Assembly (NCBI GenBank): GCA_022376925.1
Contig: JAIOJX010000032.1
Coordinates: 168,541,979-168,605,978, forward strand
Direction of reading: 5' to 3'
DNA length: 64,000 nucleotides
Source: Tragulus kanchil
Lineage: Eukaryota; Chordata; Mammalia; Artiodactyla; Tragulidae
The position numbers and the translations under genes are program-made. Within the stretch, counting starts at the first letter, position 1. Each line of letters starts with the position of its first letter. The notes below the pieces were generated by a model. The model searched no databases. It was not told where the DNA came from and saw only the letters and a program-made list of their open reading frames with translations. Below, in pieces: positions 1-11,412 of this stretch.

Positions 1-164
1 TGAAGAGGAGAAGGGGGCGACAGAGGATGGGATGGTTGGATGGCATCCCCGACTCAATGGATGTGAGTCTGAGCAAAGTCTGGGAGACGGTGAGGGACAA
101 GGAAGTCTGGCATGCTGCAGTCCGGGGAGTCGCAGAGAGCTGGACACGACGTAGCGACTGAACC
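1..164 (+). mobile_element. BovB LINE, 3' end fragment
   Basis: The stretch reads like the last 160 bases of a BovB (RTE clade) LINE: the 'gatggcatccccgactcaat' block, then a segment ending in 'gagagctggacacgac' and 'gcgactgaac'. The same 3' end recurs at 5130-5325, 37560-37740 and 58860-59000. The 5' part of this copy lies outside the window. It is a non-coding remnant. Confidence 0.85.
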
Positions 165-945
165 TCGTGGCACGCTGCGGTGAGAGGGCTGCCTCACCGC
201 CACCTGTGCCCAGGGGGTGAAGTGCCTGCCAGGCGACGGGGCGGGAGGGGCGCGTGCAGCACAGAGGGTGGCAGGGGCCGCAGAGTCTAAGGAGAGACAG
301 TGGCCTGTCAGGAGTTCTGAATTCAGAGCTCAAGGGAGGCCAGAGAGCGAGAGCTCCTTCCATCACGGAGAAAGTCTCTGCTCCCCCAGGACTGGGGCGT
401 GGACGTGCTCCCAAACCTGACCAGCAAGACCCAGAGGGTTGCAGAATTCCAAGACAGACTGAGCTGACCTCCCCTCCCCAGGTCCCCATGAACGTCAGGG
501 CACGGATGGGGCCAGAGATGGGCCCCGGATATGGGGCGCGTCTAGATGCCAGGAGCCCACAGTAGCCAGTGCCCGCTCTGAGCAGCCCCTCCCCCCACGG
601 GCCCGTCCTGGCCCTCTGAAGGCCCAGCAGTGACCTCTCCTGATGTGGTTGCTTTGTAAATAGGTGCCGATTCCTGCCTTACTCCACCTCCACCGCCCCA
701 AACGTGCAATTAGAGTCAGATCTCAGCATGTCCAAGGAGGCTAAGTACAAACCTAATTTGGGAAAAGAGGGTTTACACATCAAAAGGTTTTCAAGCTTTG
801 TCATTTATACTCTCAGGAGCCGGGGGGTGGGGACTGAGGCCTGCAAGTCCTAGTCCGAGGAGGGAAGAGCATTCTGTGGATTGGATCGACTCTTCCGAGA
901 CGTGTGCACTTACATGGGATTTGGTGTTTGATATTTTCAACTTCC
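165..945. other. Unclassified sequence without a gene (second copy 1347-2117)
   Basis: I recognise no gene or repeat family here. Short frames exist on both strands, but none has a recognisable domain and all are copied unchanged in the duplicate at 1347-2117. The end of this block (about 870-945) may already be the extreme 5' end of the BovB that becomes recognisable from about 948. Confidence 0.5.
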
Positions 946-947
946 TC

Positions 948-1336
948 TTCATGGGTCACAGCCTTGTCACGGAGAAGGGGCTTGCGTAACTCTACGAGGC
1001 TACGAGCCATGCTGTTCAGAGTCACCCAAGATGGACCGGTCGTGTGGAGAGTTCTGACAAAGCATGGTACACTGGAAGAGGAACTGGCAGCCCACTCCAA
1101 TATTCCTGCCTGGAGAATCCCATGGACAGTATGAAAAAGCAAAAGGATACAACACCCGAAGGTGAGCCACCCCGCCACCGCCCCAGGTCAGAAGGTGGCC
1201 AGTAGGTCACTGGGGATGAGCAGAGGGGAATTACTAACCGCTCCAGAAAGACCGAAGAGCCTGAGCCAAAGCAGAAACGATGCTCCGTTGTGGACGTGTC
1301 TGATGGTGAAAGCAAAGTTCCATGCTGTAAAGAAAC
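948..1336 (+). mobile_element. BovB LINE 5' region, cut by duplication A
   Basis: This matches the BovB 5' region: a block near 1014-1050, the 'actggaagaggaactggcag' block near 1067, and the 'cagctccagaaag'-like and 'gttgtggacgtgtctg' blocks at 1235-1305. It stops abruptly at 1336, where the duplicated upstream sequence resumes. The intact continuation is the copy at about 2120-2506. Confidence 0.75.
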
Positions 1337-2119
1337 CCCATGAACCTCGTGGCACGCTGCGGTGAGAGGGCTGCCTCACCGCCACCTGTGCCCAGGGGTG
1401 AAGTGCCTGCCAGGCGAGGGGGGAGGCGTGCAGCACAGAGGGTGGCAGGGGCCAGAGTCTAAGGAGAGACAGTGGCCTGTCAGGAGTTCTGAATTCAGAG
1501 CTCAAGGGAGGCCAGAGAGCGAGAGCTCCTTCCATCACGGAGAAAGTCTCTGCTCCCCCAGGACTGGGGCGTGGACGTGCTCCCAAACCTGACCAGCAAG
1601 ACCCAGAGGGTTGCAGAATTCCAAGACAGACTGAGCTGACCTCCCCTCCCCAGGTCCCCATGAACGTCAGGGCACGGATGGGGCCAGAGATGGGCCCCGG
1701 ATATGGGGCGCGTCTAGATGCCAGGAGCCCACAGTAGCCAGTGCCCGCTCTGAGCAGCCCCTCCCCCCACGGGCCCGTCCTGGCCCTCTGAAGGCCCAGC
1801 AGTGACCTCTCCTGATGTGGTTGCTTTGTAAATAGGTGCCGATTCCTGCCTTACTCCACCTCCACCGCCCCAAACGTGCAATTAGAGTCAGATCTCAGCA
1901 TGTCCAAGGAGGCTAAGTACAAACCTAATTTGGGAAAAGAGGGTTTACACATCAAAAGGTTTTCAAGCTTTGTCATTTATACTCTCAGGAGCCGGGGGGT
2001 GGGGACTGAGGCCTGCAAGTCCTAGTCCGAGGAGGGAAGAGCATTCTGTGGATTGGATCGACTCTTCCGAGACGTGTGCACTTACATGGGATTTGGTGTT
2101 TGATATTTTCAACTTCCTC

Positions 2120-5100
2120 TTCATGGGTCACAGCCTTGTCACGGAGAAGGGGCTTGCGTAACTCTACGAGGCTACGAGCCATGCTGTTCAGAGTCACCCA
2201 AGATGGACCGGTCGTGTGGAGAGTTCTGACAAAGCATGGTACACTGGAAGAGGAACTGGCAGCCCACTCCAATATTCCTGCCTGGAGAATCCCATGGACA
2301 GTATGAAAAAGCAAAAGGATACAACACCCGAAGGTGAGCCACCCCGCCACCGCCCCAGGTCAGAAGGTGGCCAGTAGGTCACTGGGGATGAGCAGAGGGG
2401 AATTACTAACCGCTCCAGAAAGACCGAAGAGCCTGAGCCAAAGCAGAAACGATGCTCCGTTGTGGACGTGTCTGATGGTGAAAGCAAAGTTCCATGCTGT
2501 AAAGAACAATATCACATAGGACCTGAAATGTTAGGTCCGTGAATCAAGGTACATTGGATGCAGTCAAGCAGGAGATGGCGAGAGTGAGCATCGACATCTT
2601 AGAAATCAGTGAACTAGCATAGACAGGAAGGGGCGAATTTAATTCAGATGACCATTGCATCTACTACTTTGGGCGAGAATCCCTTAGAAGAAATGCAGCA
2701 GCCCTCACAGTCAACGAAAGAGTCGGAAATGTAGTTATTGGGTACAATCTCAAAAATAACAGAATGATTTCGGTTCTTTTCCAAAGCAAACCATTCAGTA
2801 TCACAATAATCCAAGTCACACCCCAACCACAAATGCCGAAGAAGCTGAAGTTGAAGAGTTCTATGAAGATCTACAAGACTTTCTAGAACTAACACCAAAA
2901 AAAATGTTCTATTCATTATAAGGATGGGAATGCAAAAGTAGGAAGTCAAGAGATACCTGGTGTAACAAGCAAGTTTGGCATTGGAGTACAAAGTGAAGCA
3001 GATAAAGGCTAACAGAGTTTTGTCAAGAGAACACACTGGTCATGGAAAACACCCTTTTCCAACAACACAGGTGACAACTCTACATACAGAGGCCACCAAA
3101 TGGCCAAAATCAAACTGGTTACATTCTTTGCAGCCAGAGATGGAGAAGCTCCATACAGTCAGGAAAAATGAGACCTGGAGAAGACTGTGGCTCAGATCAT
3201 GAGTTCCTTATTGCAAATTTCAGGCTTAAAGTGAACAAAGTAGGGAAAACCACTAAGCTGCCATTCAGATATGACCTAAATCAAATGCCTTATTATTATA
3301 CAGCGGAGGTGATGAATAGATTCAACAGTCATATCTGGTAGACAGAGCACCTAAGGAACTATGGATGGAAGTTCGTGACATGGTACAGGAGGCAGTGATG
3401 AAAACCATCCCAAAGAAACAGAAATGCAAGAAAGAAAAGTGGTTGTCTGAGGAAGTTTTACAAATAGCTGAGGAAAGAAGAGAATCAAAAACTGAGGGAG
3501 AAAGGGAAAGATATACCCAACTGAGTGCAGCGTTCTAGAGAGTAGCAAGAAGAGATAAGAAGGTCTTCAATGAACAATGCAGAGAAATAGAGGAATAGAA
3601 GAAAATGGTAAGACTAGAGATCTCTTCAAGAAAATTGGAGATACCAGGAAACATTTCACGCAAGGGTCTTTCAATGGGCACGCATATTGTGCCCATTCAT
3701 GGCCACAATAAAGGATAGGAATGGCAAGGATCTAACCGAAGCAGAAGAAATTAACAAGTGGCAAGAATGCACAGAAGAACTGCACAAAAAGCGTCTTAAT
3801 GACTGGATGGCCATGATGGTCACTCACCTGGAGCCACTCATCCTGGAGTGCGAAGCCACGTGGGCCTCGAGAAGCATCACTACAAACAAAGCCAGAAGAG
3901 GTGATGGAACTCCAGCTGAGTTATTTAAAATCCTAAAAGATGATGCCATTAAAGTGCTGTATTCAATATGCCAGCAAATTTGTAAAACTCAGCACTGGCC
4001 ACAGACAGGACTGGAAAAGGTCAGTTTTCATTCCAATCCGAAAGAAGGGAAATACCAAAGAATATTCAAACTACCACACAATTGTGCTCATTTCACATGC
4101 TAGCAAGGTAATGCTCAAAATCCTTCAAGCTAAGCTTCCGTAGTATGTGAACCAAGAGCTTCTAGATGTACAACCTGGATTTAGAAAATGCAGAGAAACC
4201 AGAGATCAAATTGCCAGCATCCACTGGATCATAGAAAAAGCAAGAGAATTCCAGAAAAACATCTACTTATGCTTCATTGAGTACACTAAAGCCTTTGCCT
4301 GTGTGGATTAGAACAAACTGTGGAAAATTCTTGAAGAGATGGCAATACCAGCCTACCTTACCTGCCTCCTGAGAAACCTGTATGCAGTTCAAGAAATAAT
4401 AGTTAGAACCAGATATGGAACAAAGGACTGGTCCCAAATTGAGAAAGGAGTACACCATGGCTATAAACTGTCACCCAGTTTGTTTAACTTATATGCAGAG
4501 TACATCATGCGAACTGCCGGTCTGGATGAAGCACAAGCTGGAATTAACAACCTCAGGCATGCAGATGATGCCACTTTAATGGCAGAAAGCAAAGATGAAC
4601 TAAATAGACTGTTGACGAAGTTGAAAGAGAAGAGTGAAAACGCTGGCCTAAAACTCAACATTCAAAAAACTAAGATCATGGCACCCAGTCCCATAATTTC
4701 ACGGCAAATAGATGGAGAACAGTGACAGATTTTATTTTCTTGGGTTCCAAAATCACTGTGGACAGTAACTGCAGCCATGAAATTACAAAATGCTTGCTCC
4801 TTGAAAGAAAAGCTATGACAAACCTAGACAGGATATTAAAGAGAAGAGACATCACTTTGCTGACAAAGGTCCATATAGACAAAGCCATGGCCTTTCCGGT
4901 AGTCACATATGGGTGTTAGAGATGGACAATAAAAAGTCTGAGTGCTGAAGAATTGATGCTTTCAAACTGCGGTGTTAGAGAAGAGTCTCGAGAGTCCCTT
5001 GGGCAGCAAGGGTATCAAACGAGTCAATCTTAAAGGAGATCAACCCTGAATAGCCACGGGGAGGACTGATGCTAAAGCTGAAGCTCCAATACTTTGACCA

Positions 5101-5325
5101 TACGACGCAAAGAACTGACTCACTGGAGAAGACTCTGATGCTGGGAAAGACTGAAGGTAGGAGGAGAGGGGACCACAGAGCACGGGATGGCTGGATGGCA
5201 TCTCCTATTCAACGGACTTGAGTTTTGAGCAAATTTTGGGAAATAGTAAGCGACAGGGAAGCCTAGCATGCTGCAGTCCATGGGATCAGAGAGTCAGACA
5301 CAGCTCAGTGATGACGGAGCAACAC
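2120..5325 (+). pseudogene. Near-full-length BovB (RTE) LINE, dead reverse transcriptase
   Basis: This 3.2 kb BovB copy once encoded an apurinic-type endonuclease and a reverse transcriptase for its own retrotransposition. The 5' region runs to about 2506 and endonuclease-like sequence covers about 2510-3330. Reverse-transcriptase sequence covers about 3690-4725: the ITTNKA-type block near 3880, the NLYAEYIM segment at 4486-4510, and the catalytic ADD box at 4561-4569, preceded by His where related copies have Tyr. The frame is broken by many stops, for example 4141-4143 and 4309-4311 (after the CVD motif), and by indels. The BovB 3' end follows at 5130-5325. By eye it is more than 10 per cent diverged from the usual BovB sequence. 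BovB with Bov-type SINEs supports a ruminant source. Confidence 0.9.
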
Positions 5326-5489
5326 CAAGGCAAATAAATACAGCCTTGTTGAAACAGATGGTTTTTCTAGGAAAATATTGTAATATCATTTATGATTATA
5401 ATTTTCTTAAAACCGATCCCTGAAGACATTTATAAATCTAAGCACACCAAATAATGCAGCATTATTCCTGGAAGAGTCATCAGGCCAAG

Positions 5490-5800
5490 ACAACCTCCTA
5501 AGTGGATTAGAATCTGCCTGCCTACAGGAGACGTGGGTTCAATCCCTGTCCAGGAAGATCTACAAGCCACGGAGCTGCCAAGCTCATGAGCCGCAACCAC
5601 TGAGCTTGTGCGCTGGAGCCCGGGAGCCGCAGCCACTGAGGCTGTGTGACCCAGAGCCCCGCGCTCTGCCACAAGAGAAGCCACCGCGGTGAGAAGCCTG
5701 TTTCCTGCCACTTGAGAGTAGCCCTGCTCGCCGCAGCTAGAGAAGAGCCTGCACAGCAATGAAGACTGCCAAAATAAATAAATAAATATTATAAAGAAAT
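5490..5800 (+). mobile_element. CHR-type tRNA-derived SINE
   Basis: A degenerate tRNA-like head carries a B-box-like 'gggttcaatccctg' at about 5536-5549. A body of 'agccgcagccactgag' type repeats follows, then the 'agcaatgaagactgcc' end block and an 'aaataaataaataaat' tail at 5773-5790. The 160 bases before it (5326-5489) are AT-rich with no recognised feature. Confidence 0.8.
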
Positions 5801-5877
5801 GTTCCTTGAATGATATGGCTATCAAAACTCCAAAAATATAGCACAAGAGTGTAAAATCACAGACTGAGCTTATTAAT

Positions 5878-6007
5878 GCATGCTTGCGTGCTACGACCCT
5901 TCAGTTGTGTCTGACTGTGACCCTGTGGACTGCAACATTCCCGGCTCCTCTGTCCATGGGATGCTGCAACCAAGAATACTAGAGTGGGTCGCCATGCCCT
6001 CCTCCAG
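5878..6007 (-). mobile_element. BOV-A/Bov-tA SINE fragment
   Basis: The antisense BovA monomer is visible: 'gtgaccctgtggactgcaac', 'ggctcctctgtccatggga' and 'aagaatactagagtgggtcg'. It stops at about 6007, where the first copy of duplication B begins. The tRNA head is missing. Confidence 0.8.
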
Positions 6008-6302
6008 GAAGCTCAGTAATATCGATCCTAAAATATCAACGTTAGTATACAGAAACGAAAACCACATTAAAGGCTCATACTCTAAAACCGAGTGGGGTTT
6101 GTTTGTGGATGATTTATTGGTAGAATGTATTTCATACAATTTGTCATAGTAATAAAGCAGAAAGAGAAATCATGTTAATTTCTCCACAGATGCTTGAGGA
6201 GGCCTTGGGTAAAATTTATCATCTATTTTCTGTTGTTGAGGTGAAATTTTCATTCAGTCAGGTGGACAGGTCTTTAAAATGTAAACACTCTTAGACTTGC
6301 AA

Positions 6303-6445
6303 GGACTTCCCTGGAAGTCTGGTGGTCAAGATGCCACACCTTCACCACCGGGGACAGGTTCAGTCCCTGGTCAGGAAACCCGGAGCCCACCTGCCGTGCA
6401 GCGTGGCCCAGAGACAAACAGAACAGCAAACAGAAACCAGTCTTA
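6303..6445 (+). mobile_element. CHR-2-like SINE (second copy 7382-7524)
   Basis: A tRNA-derived head starts 'ggacttccctggaagtctgg' and has a B-box-like 'aggttcagtccctggtcagg' at 6355-6374. 'gtgcagcgtggcccag' and a decayed A-rich end follow. It is carried twice because it lies inside duplication B. Confidence 0.65.
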
Positions 6446-6865
6446 AGCAGAAAGGTCTCCGGGGTTCTTCCTGGGGCCATTCAGGAGTGAGTCGCCGACC
6501 TGGTGCCCCCCGGGCCCTGCACGCCCCGCCGCGTGGCTCCCACGAGAAAGGCTGTTCTCCTGTACAACAGAAGCCCGACTGCTCAGGCAGGAAATCTGCA
6601 AGGTGTTTCCCTGCATCTTATCCTCAGACCTCACCCCCTTCATGCTTTGAACACTTCTCTGAACTCGAGCAAAGAAGGTGTTCCAGGCGCATCTCACACT
6701 TTGCTGGCCCAACCCTGTAATCAGCCCTTTCTCCAAGAATCCCTGCTTCTTTTCAGTGGAGAAGGATGTTTCGGTGTACAGATCTGGAGCAAAGCGTTTG
6801 ATGAGATTTGACAAATGCACGTTTCCTGCAGCCCGTCCCTACAGTGAGAGTATCAGGCGTCTGGG

Positions 6866-7030
6866 AACCTCCTTGGCTGTGCAGGGGCTAAGACTCCATG
6901 CTTCCTGTGCAGGGAAGCCGGGTTCCATCTCTGGTCAGGGAACTAGATCCCACATGCTGCGATTAAAAACCTTTCATGAGGCAAAATGGATCGAAGATCA
7001 CGGGTGCTGCGCCCAGGCACAGTCAAGTGA
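6866..7030 (+). mobile_element. CHR-2-like SINE (second copy 7945-8110)
   Basis: The core 'gccgggttccatctctggtc' followed by 'agggaactagatcccacatg' is the tRNA-derived core plus the 'agatcccacatgc' block of this family. The 5' part is decayed. Both copies lie in duplication B. Confidence 0.6.
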
Positions 7031-8284
7031 GAAACATTTTTCGAACTATCAGGCATTTCAGTCTCCCATAAAGGCACTTTGTCCCTTGAAGCTCAGTAAT
7101 ATCGATCCTAAAATATCAACGTTAGTATACAGAAACAAAACCACATTAAAGGCTCATACTCTAAAACCGAGTGGGGTTTGTTTGTGGATGATTTATTGGT
7201 AGAATGTATTTCATACAATTTGTCATAGTAATAAAGCAGAAAGAGAAATCATGTTAATTTCTCCACAGATGCTTGAGGAGGCCTTGGGTAAAATTTATCA
7301 TCTATTTTCTGTTGTTGAGGTGAAATTTTCATTCAGTCAGGTGGACAGGTCTTTAAAATGTAAACACTCTTAGACTTGCAAGGACTTCCCTGGAAGTCTG
7401 GTGGTCAAGATGCCACACCTTCACCACCGGGGACAGGTTCAGTCCCTGGTCAGGAAACCCGGAGCCCACCTGCCGTGCAGCGTGGCCCAGAGACAAACAG
7501 AACAGCAAACAGAAACCAGTCTTAAGCAGAAAGGTCTCCGGGGTTCTTCCTGGGGCCATTCAGGAGTGAGTCGCCGACCTGGTGCCCCCCGGGCCCTGCA
7601 CGCCCCGCCGCGTGGCTCCCACGAGAAAGGCTGTTCTCCTGTACAACAGAAGCCCGACTGCTCAGGCAGGAAATCTGCAAGGTGTTTCCCTGCATCTTAT
7701 CCTCAGACCTCACCCCCTTCATGCTTTGAACACTTCTCTGAACTCGAGCAAAGAAGGTGTTCCAGGCGCATCTCACACTTTGCTGGCCCAACCCTGTAAT
7801 CAGCCCTTTCTCCAAGAATCCCTGCTTCTTTTCAGTGGAGAAGGATGTTTCGGTGTACAGATCTGGAGCAAAGCGTTTGATGAGATTTGACAAATGCACG
7901 TTTCCTGCAGCCCGTCCCTACAGTGAGAGTATCAGGCGTCTGGGAACCTCCTTGGCTGTGCAGGGGCTAAGACTCCATGCTTCCTGTGCAGGGAAGCCGG
8001 GTTCCATCTCTGGTCAGGGAACTAGATCCCACATGCTGCGATTAAAAACCTTTCATGAGGCAAAATGGATCGAAGATCACGGGTGCTGCGCCCAGGCACA
8101 GTCAAGTAGAGAAACATTTTTCGAACTATCAGGCATTTCAGTCTCCCATAAAGGCACTTTGTCCCTTGAAGACTGTTCCCACCCGCACGGCACGCACTGT
8201 TCTCACGTCTGCCGTTTCGCTTGCTCTTCATTTGAGCACAAGGAGGGAGGACACAGGCTTCTGTGTCTGGCCTTGTTTTCCATT

Positions 8285-8760
8285 CGATCTAGTATATTTG
8301 AGGTACATCCGTGTTGGAACACGTATCAGTAATTCATTCTCGTTTTGCTGAAGAGCGCTTCCTGGTATGACTGGGTCACCATTTCCTTATCAGTTCTCCT
8401 GCTGAAGAGCATTTAGATTCTTTCCAGACTCCGGCTGCAATGAATGAATTTGTTATAACTATTCTGGTACAAGCTGCCTGTGGCCACAGGGCTTCTTTCC
8501 TCTTGGAAAGGTAGTTGAGGGTGAGCGTGCGGGGTCTGGCACAGTCTTACGGCTGCAGAAGGCTTTCACGGCGTCGCACGGCTTGACCTTCCCGGCGGCC
8601 AGGTGTGAGTTCCACTTGCTCCGTGTTTTTGCCAATAGTTGGTGTTGATACTCTCTCCATTTTAATTAAACGGACATAGAAGTGATGTCTCGTTGTGGTT
8701 TCAGTTGCCTCTTCCTTTAGCTTTCAGGTGTTTGACTGTTACGTGCCCAGAGGGTTCCCT
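8285..8760 (-). mobile_element. Old L1 3' region, antisense (second copy 9390-9863)
   Basis: The order of blocks resembles antisense L1 3' sequence: 'gctgcaatgaatg' near 8430, 'agttccacttgctccgtgtt' at 8607, 'gccaatagttggtgttga' and 'tctcgttgtggtttcagttg' at 8688-8707. Divergence is high. The T-rich stretch that follows (8760-9000) may be further antisense L1-type sequence, but I cannot place it. Confidence 0.5.
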
Positions 8761-9054
8761 TGTGCTTGAGCACACTAAACTGCATCTGGAAAGTTTGTGT
8801 ATTTATTTATTTTGCCAACATTTCAGCCATTATTTCTTCAAAGCCTTTTTTCTGTCCCATTTGTTTTTCCTCCTCACATAGAACCCTAATTACACATGTT
8901 TTCAACTTCTTGGTATTGTCCCGGTGACCATTTACTTAGTCTCTGAGGATCTGTCTGTCTGTCTATAAATATTTTTTTTTTCTGTTTTTTGGTTTTGCTT
9001 TTATTTCTGCTCATTGGCACTCTCTTCTGCAGTATCCGTCCCTGCTGTCCGGCC

Positions 9055-9165
9055 ACCAAGTCCTCTCCGACTCTCTGTGACCCCGTGGACTTGGCACGCC
9101 AGGCTGCCCTATCCTTCACCGTCTCCTGGAGTTTGCTCAAACCGCATCCACTCTGCTGGTCAGCG
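9055..9165 (-). mobile_element. BovB 3' end fragment, antisense (second copy 10158-10268)
   Basis: The reverse complement matches the BovB 3' end: 'tctgtgaccccgtggacttg', 'gcacgccaggctgccctatc' and 'accgtctcctggagtttgct' correspond, inverted, to 60-160 of this window. It is about 110 bases long and non-coding. Confidence 0.7.
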
Positions 9166-9252
9166 TATCCAGAGACTTTACTGTTTTCATTTCAGACGTT
9201 GTCTTATGGTTAGAGACTGTCTTCAGTTCTGGTTGTGTGTGTGTGTGTTTCA

Positions 9253-10687
9253 TTTTTTTTTTTTTAAAGATTTATTTATTCATTCTGGGCGGGGGTCAGG
9301 TTGGGGAAGGAGGGGAGTGGGCGGGCCACTTCTATTGGTCTTTCATTTCTCCATTTTCATCCGTCTTTGTTCTCTGGCCCGTGTTTTCCATTCGATCTAG
9401 TATATTTGAGGTACATCCGTGTTGGAACACGTATCAGTAATTCATTCTCGCTGAAGAGCGCTTCCTGGTATGACTGGGTCACCATTTCCTTATCAGTTCT
9501 CCTGCTGAAGAGCATTTAGATTCTTTCCAGACTCCGGCTGCAATGAATGAATTTGTTATAACTATTCTGGTACAAGCTGCCTGTGGCCACAGGGCTTCTT
9601 TCCTCTTGGAAAGGTAGTTGAGGGTGAGCGTGCGGGGTCTGGCACAGTCTTACGGCTGCAGAAGGCTTTCACGGCGTCGCACGGCTTGACCTTCCCGGCG
9701 GCCAGGTGTGAGTTCCACTTGCTCCGTGTTTTTGCCAATAGTTGGTGTTGATACTCTCTCCATTTTAATTAAACGGACATAGAAGTGATGTCTCGTTGTG
9801 GTTTCAGTTGCCTCTTCCTTTAGCTTTCAGGTGTTTGACTGTTACGTGCCCAGAGGGTTCCCTTGTGCTTGAGCACACTAAACTGCATCTGGAAAGTTTG
9901 TGTATTTATTTATTTTGCCAACATTTCAGCCATTATTTCTTCAAAGCCTTTTTTCTGTCCCATTTGTTTTTCCTCCTCACATAGAACCCTAATTACACAT
10001 GTTTTCAACTTCTTGGTATTGTCCCGGTGACCATTTACTTAGTCTCTGAGGATCTGTCTGTCTGTCTATAAATATTTTTTTTTTCTGTTTTTTGGTTTTG
10101 CTTTTATTTCTGCTCATTGGCACTCTCTTCTGCAGTATCCGTCCCTGCTGTCCGGCCACCAAGTCCTCTCCGACTCTCTGTGACCCCGTGGACTTGGCAC
10201 GCCAGGCTGCCCTATCCTTCACCGTCTCCTGGAGTTTGCTCAAACCGCATCCACTCTGCTGGTCAGCGTATCCAGAGACTTTACTGTTTTCATTTCAGAC
10301 GTTGTCTTATGGTTAGAGACTGTCTTCAGTTCTGGTTGTGTGTGTGTGTGTTTCATTTTTTTTTTTTTAAAGATTTATTTATTCATTCTGGGCGGGGGTC
10401 AGGTTGGGGAAGGAGGGGAGTGGGCGGGCCACTTCTATTGGTCTTTCATTTCTCCATTTTCATCCGTCTTTGTTCTCTGGCCCGTGTGGACCTCCCATCA
10501 CGGTGGCGTCTGTTGTCGCAGAGCACCGACTCTGGGCGCATGCGCTCCAGAGCTCCAGCTCGGTGATTGGACACATGGGTCCAGCTGCTCCGCGGCACGT
10601 GGGATCTTCCCAGGCCAGGGATCGAACCGGCGCCCCTTGCACTGCAAGGCGGTGTCCTTACCCACTGGACCACCGGGGGAAGCCCTG
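9253..10687 (-). mobile_element. CHR-type SINE: truncated 9253-9383, complete 10352-10687
   Basis: The complete copy (10352-10687) reads on the minus strand from the tRNA head ('ggcttcccc' inverted at 10675-10687, B box inverted at 10615-10635) to an A-rich tail (T run at 10358-10370). It has the GC-rich module 'gggcgggggtcaggttgggg' next to the tail. Flanking target duplications 'tgtgtgtttcatttt' lie at about 10337 and 10685. The copy at 9253-9383 has only the tail half, because duplication C cuts it. Confidence 0.8.
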
Positions 10688-10689
10688 TG

Positions 10690-11412
10690 TGTTTCATTTT
10701 ATCAGTCCTGTTTTCTAGTTTTCATTTCTCAGTTGAGGTTTTTCATTTGTTCCCTCACGCATTCATTTGTCCTTTTAAATCTCTAGCATATTTATAAGGA
10801 CTGTTCTGTTAAAGTTCTGGTCTGCAAAATTTGGTCACCGGAGGGTCTGTGTTATGGGCGATGTTTTCAAACTTCTTCTCATTTCTAGTAATTGTTTTTA
10901 TATGCTAGACATCGTGACTGTTGTATTAAGAAGAGCGTAAATGATGCTGTCTTGTTTTAAAAGATATTTCTTTGCTCTGGACGGCCGTTAAAATTCTAGC
11001 GCGTCGTGTGGTCGTGTCTGTCTTGGTTGGATGCTTTGGAAGGCTTTGTTTGTTTCAGGCTTAGTCTCAGTTCTAGATGTCTTCTTTATTTGGGAGTGTG
11101 ACTTGTATTCGTCAACCATGGCCCTTCTGGGGCTTTGCTTGGCTACCCGAGGTGCCCAGTGCGCATCTGCACTGGAGGCCTCACCCAGCGCTGCGCCGTG
11201 GCTGTTTTCTCCATCTCAGTCCACAACCGCCACTTCCGCTGGGTGTGGTGGAGGGTCTCCCTGCACGATGCGGCCTGGGCCCAGCCAGGACCTGAGGGGC
11301 GCCCTCCCGCAGGCTTCCCGGGAGTTTATGTCTTACCGTAAGAGATGTATATTTGGCATTTGTCCCGGTTGCTGACACGGAGCTCCTGAAACGTTTGGAA
11401 TTTCCTATGATC
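10690..11412. other. Non-coding, partly LINE-like, no gene seen
   Basis: The T-rich part, about 10690-10990, has the texture of an old antisense LINE ('ctagtaattgtttttatatg', 'gctagacatcgtgactg'), but I cannot assign a family securely. The part at 11030-11400 is unclassified. The short open frames here show no domain. Confidence 0.4.

Larger units (their letters stand above)
159..2506. repeat. Direct duplication A (copies 159-1336 and 1341-2506)
   Basis: Two head-to-tail copies share offset 1172 over most of their length, for example 495 with 1667 and 1162 with 2334. The first 120 bases of copy 2 have lost about ten bases relative to copy 1, mainly in G runs and GC doublets (235-285 against 1410-1455). 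Copy 1 breaks off inside a BovB 5' region at 'gctgtaaagaa'. Copy 2 runs through that point into the rest of the BovB at 2507, so removing one copy restores a continuous element. Confidence 0.9.
6008..8170. repeat. Direct duplication B (copies 6008-7090 and 7088-8170)
   Basis: The offset is 1080, dropping to 1079 after a one-base deletion near 7136 ('aaacgaaaac' against 'aaacaaaacc'). A further single-base difference lies near the 3' end ('caagtgagaaac' at 7023 against 'caagtagagaaac' at 8102). The copies share 'gaag' at the junction (7088-7091). No gene is recognised inside; two CHR-type SINEs are present in each copy. Confidence 0.9.
8274..10487. repeat. Direct duplication C (copies 8274-9384 and 9382-10487)
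   Basis: The offset is 1108 at the start and 1103 after a five-base deletion in copy 2 ('attctcgttttgctg' at 8336 against 'attctcgctg' at 9443). Copy 1 ends inside an antisense SINE at 9384; copy 2 carries the same SINE and continues to its natural end at 10687. Removing one copy restores an intact SINE. Confidence 0.9.

Noticed and set aside
4339..4725. Intact reverse transcriptase
   Set aside because: The open piece covers only part of the BovB domain. Stops at 4141 and 4309, an altered residue before the catalytic ADD, and many indels show a dead copy.
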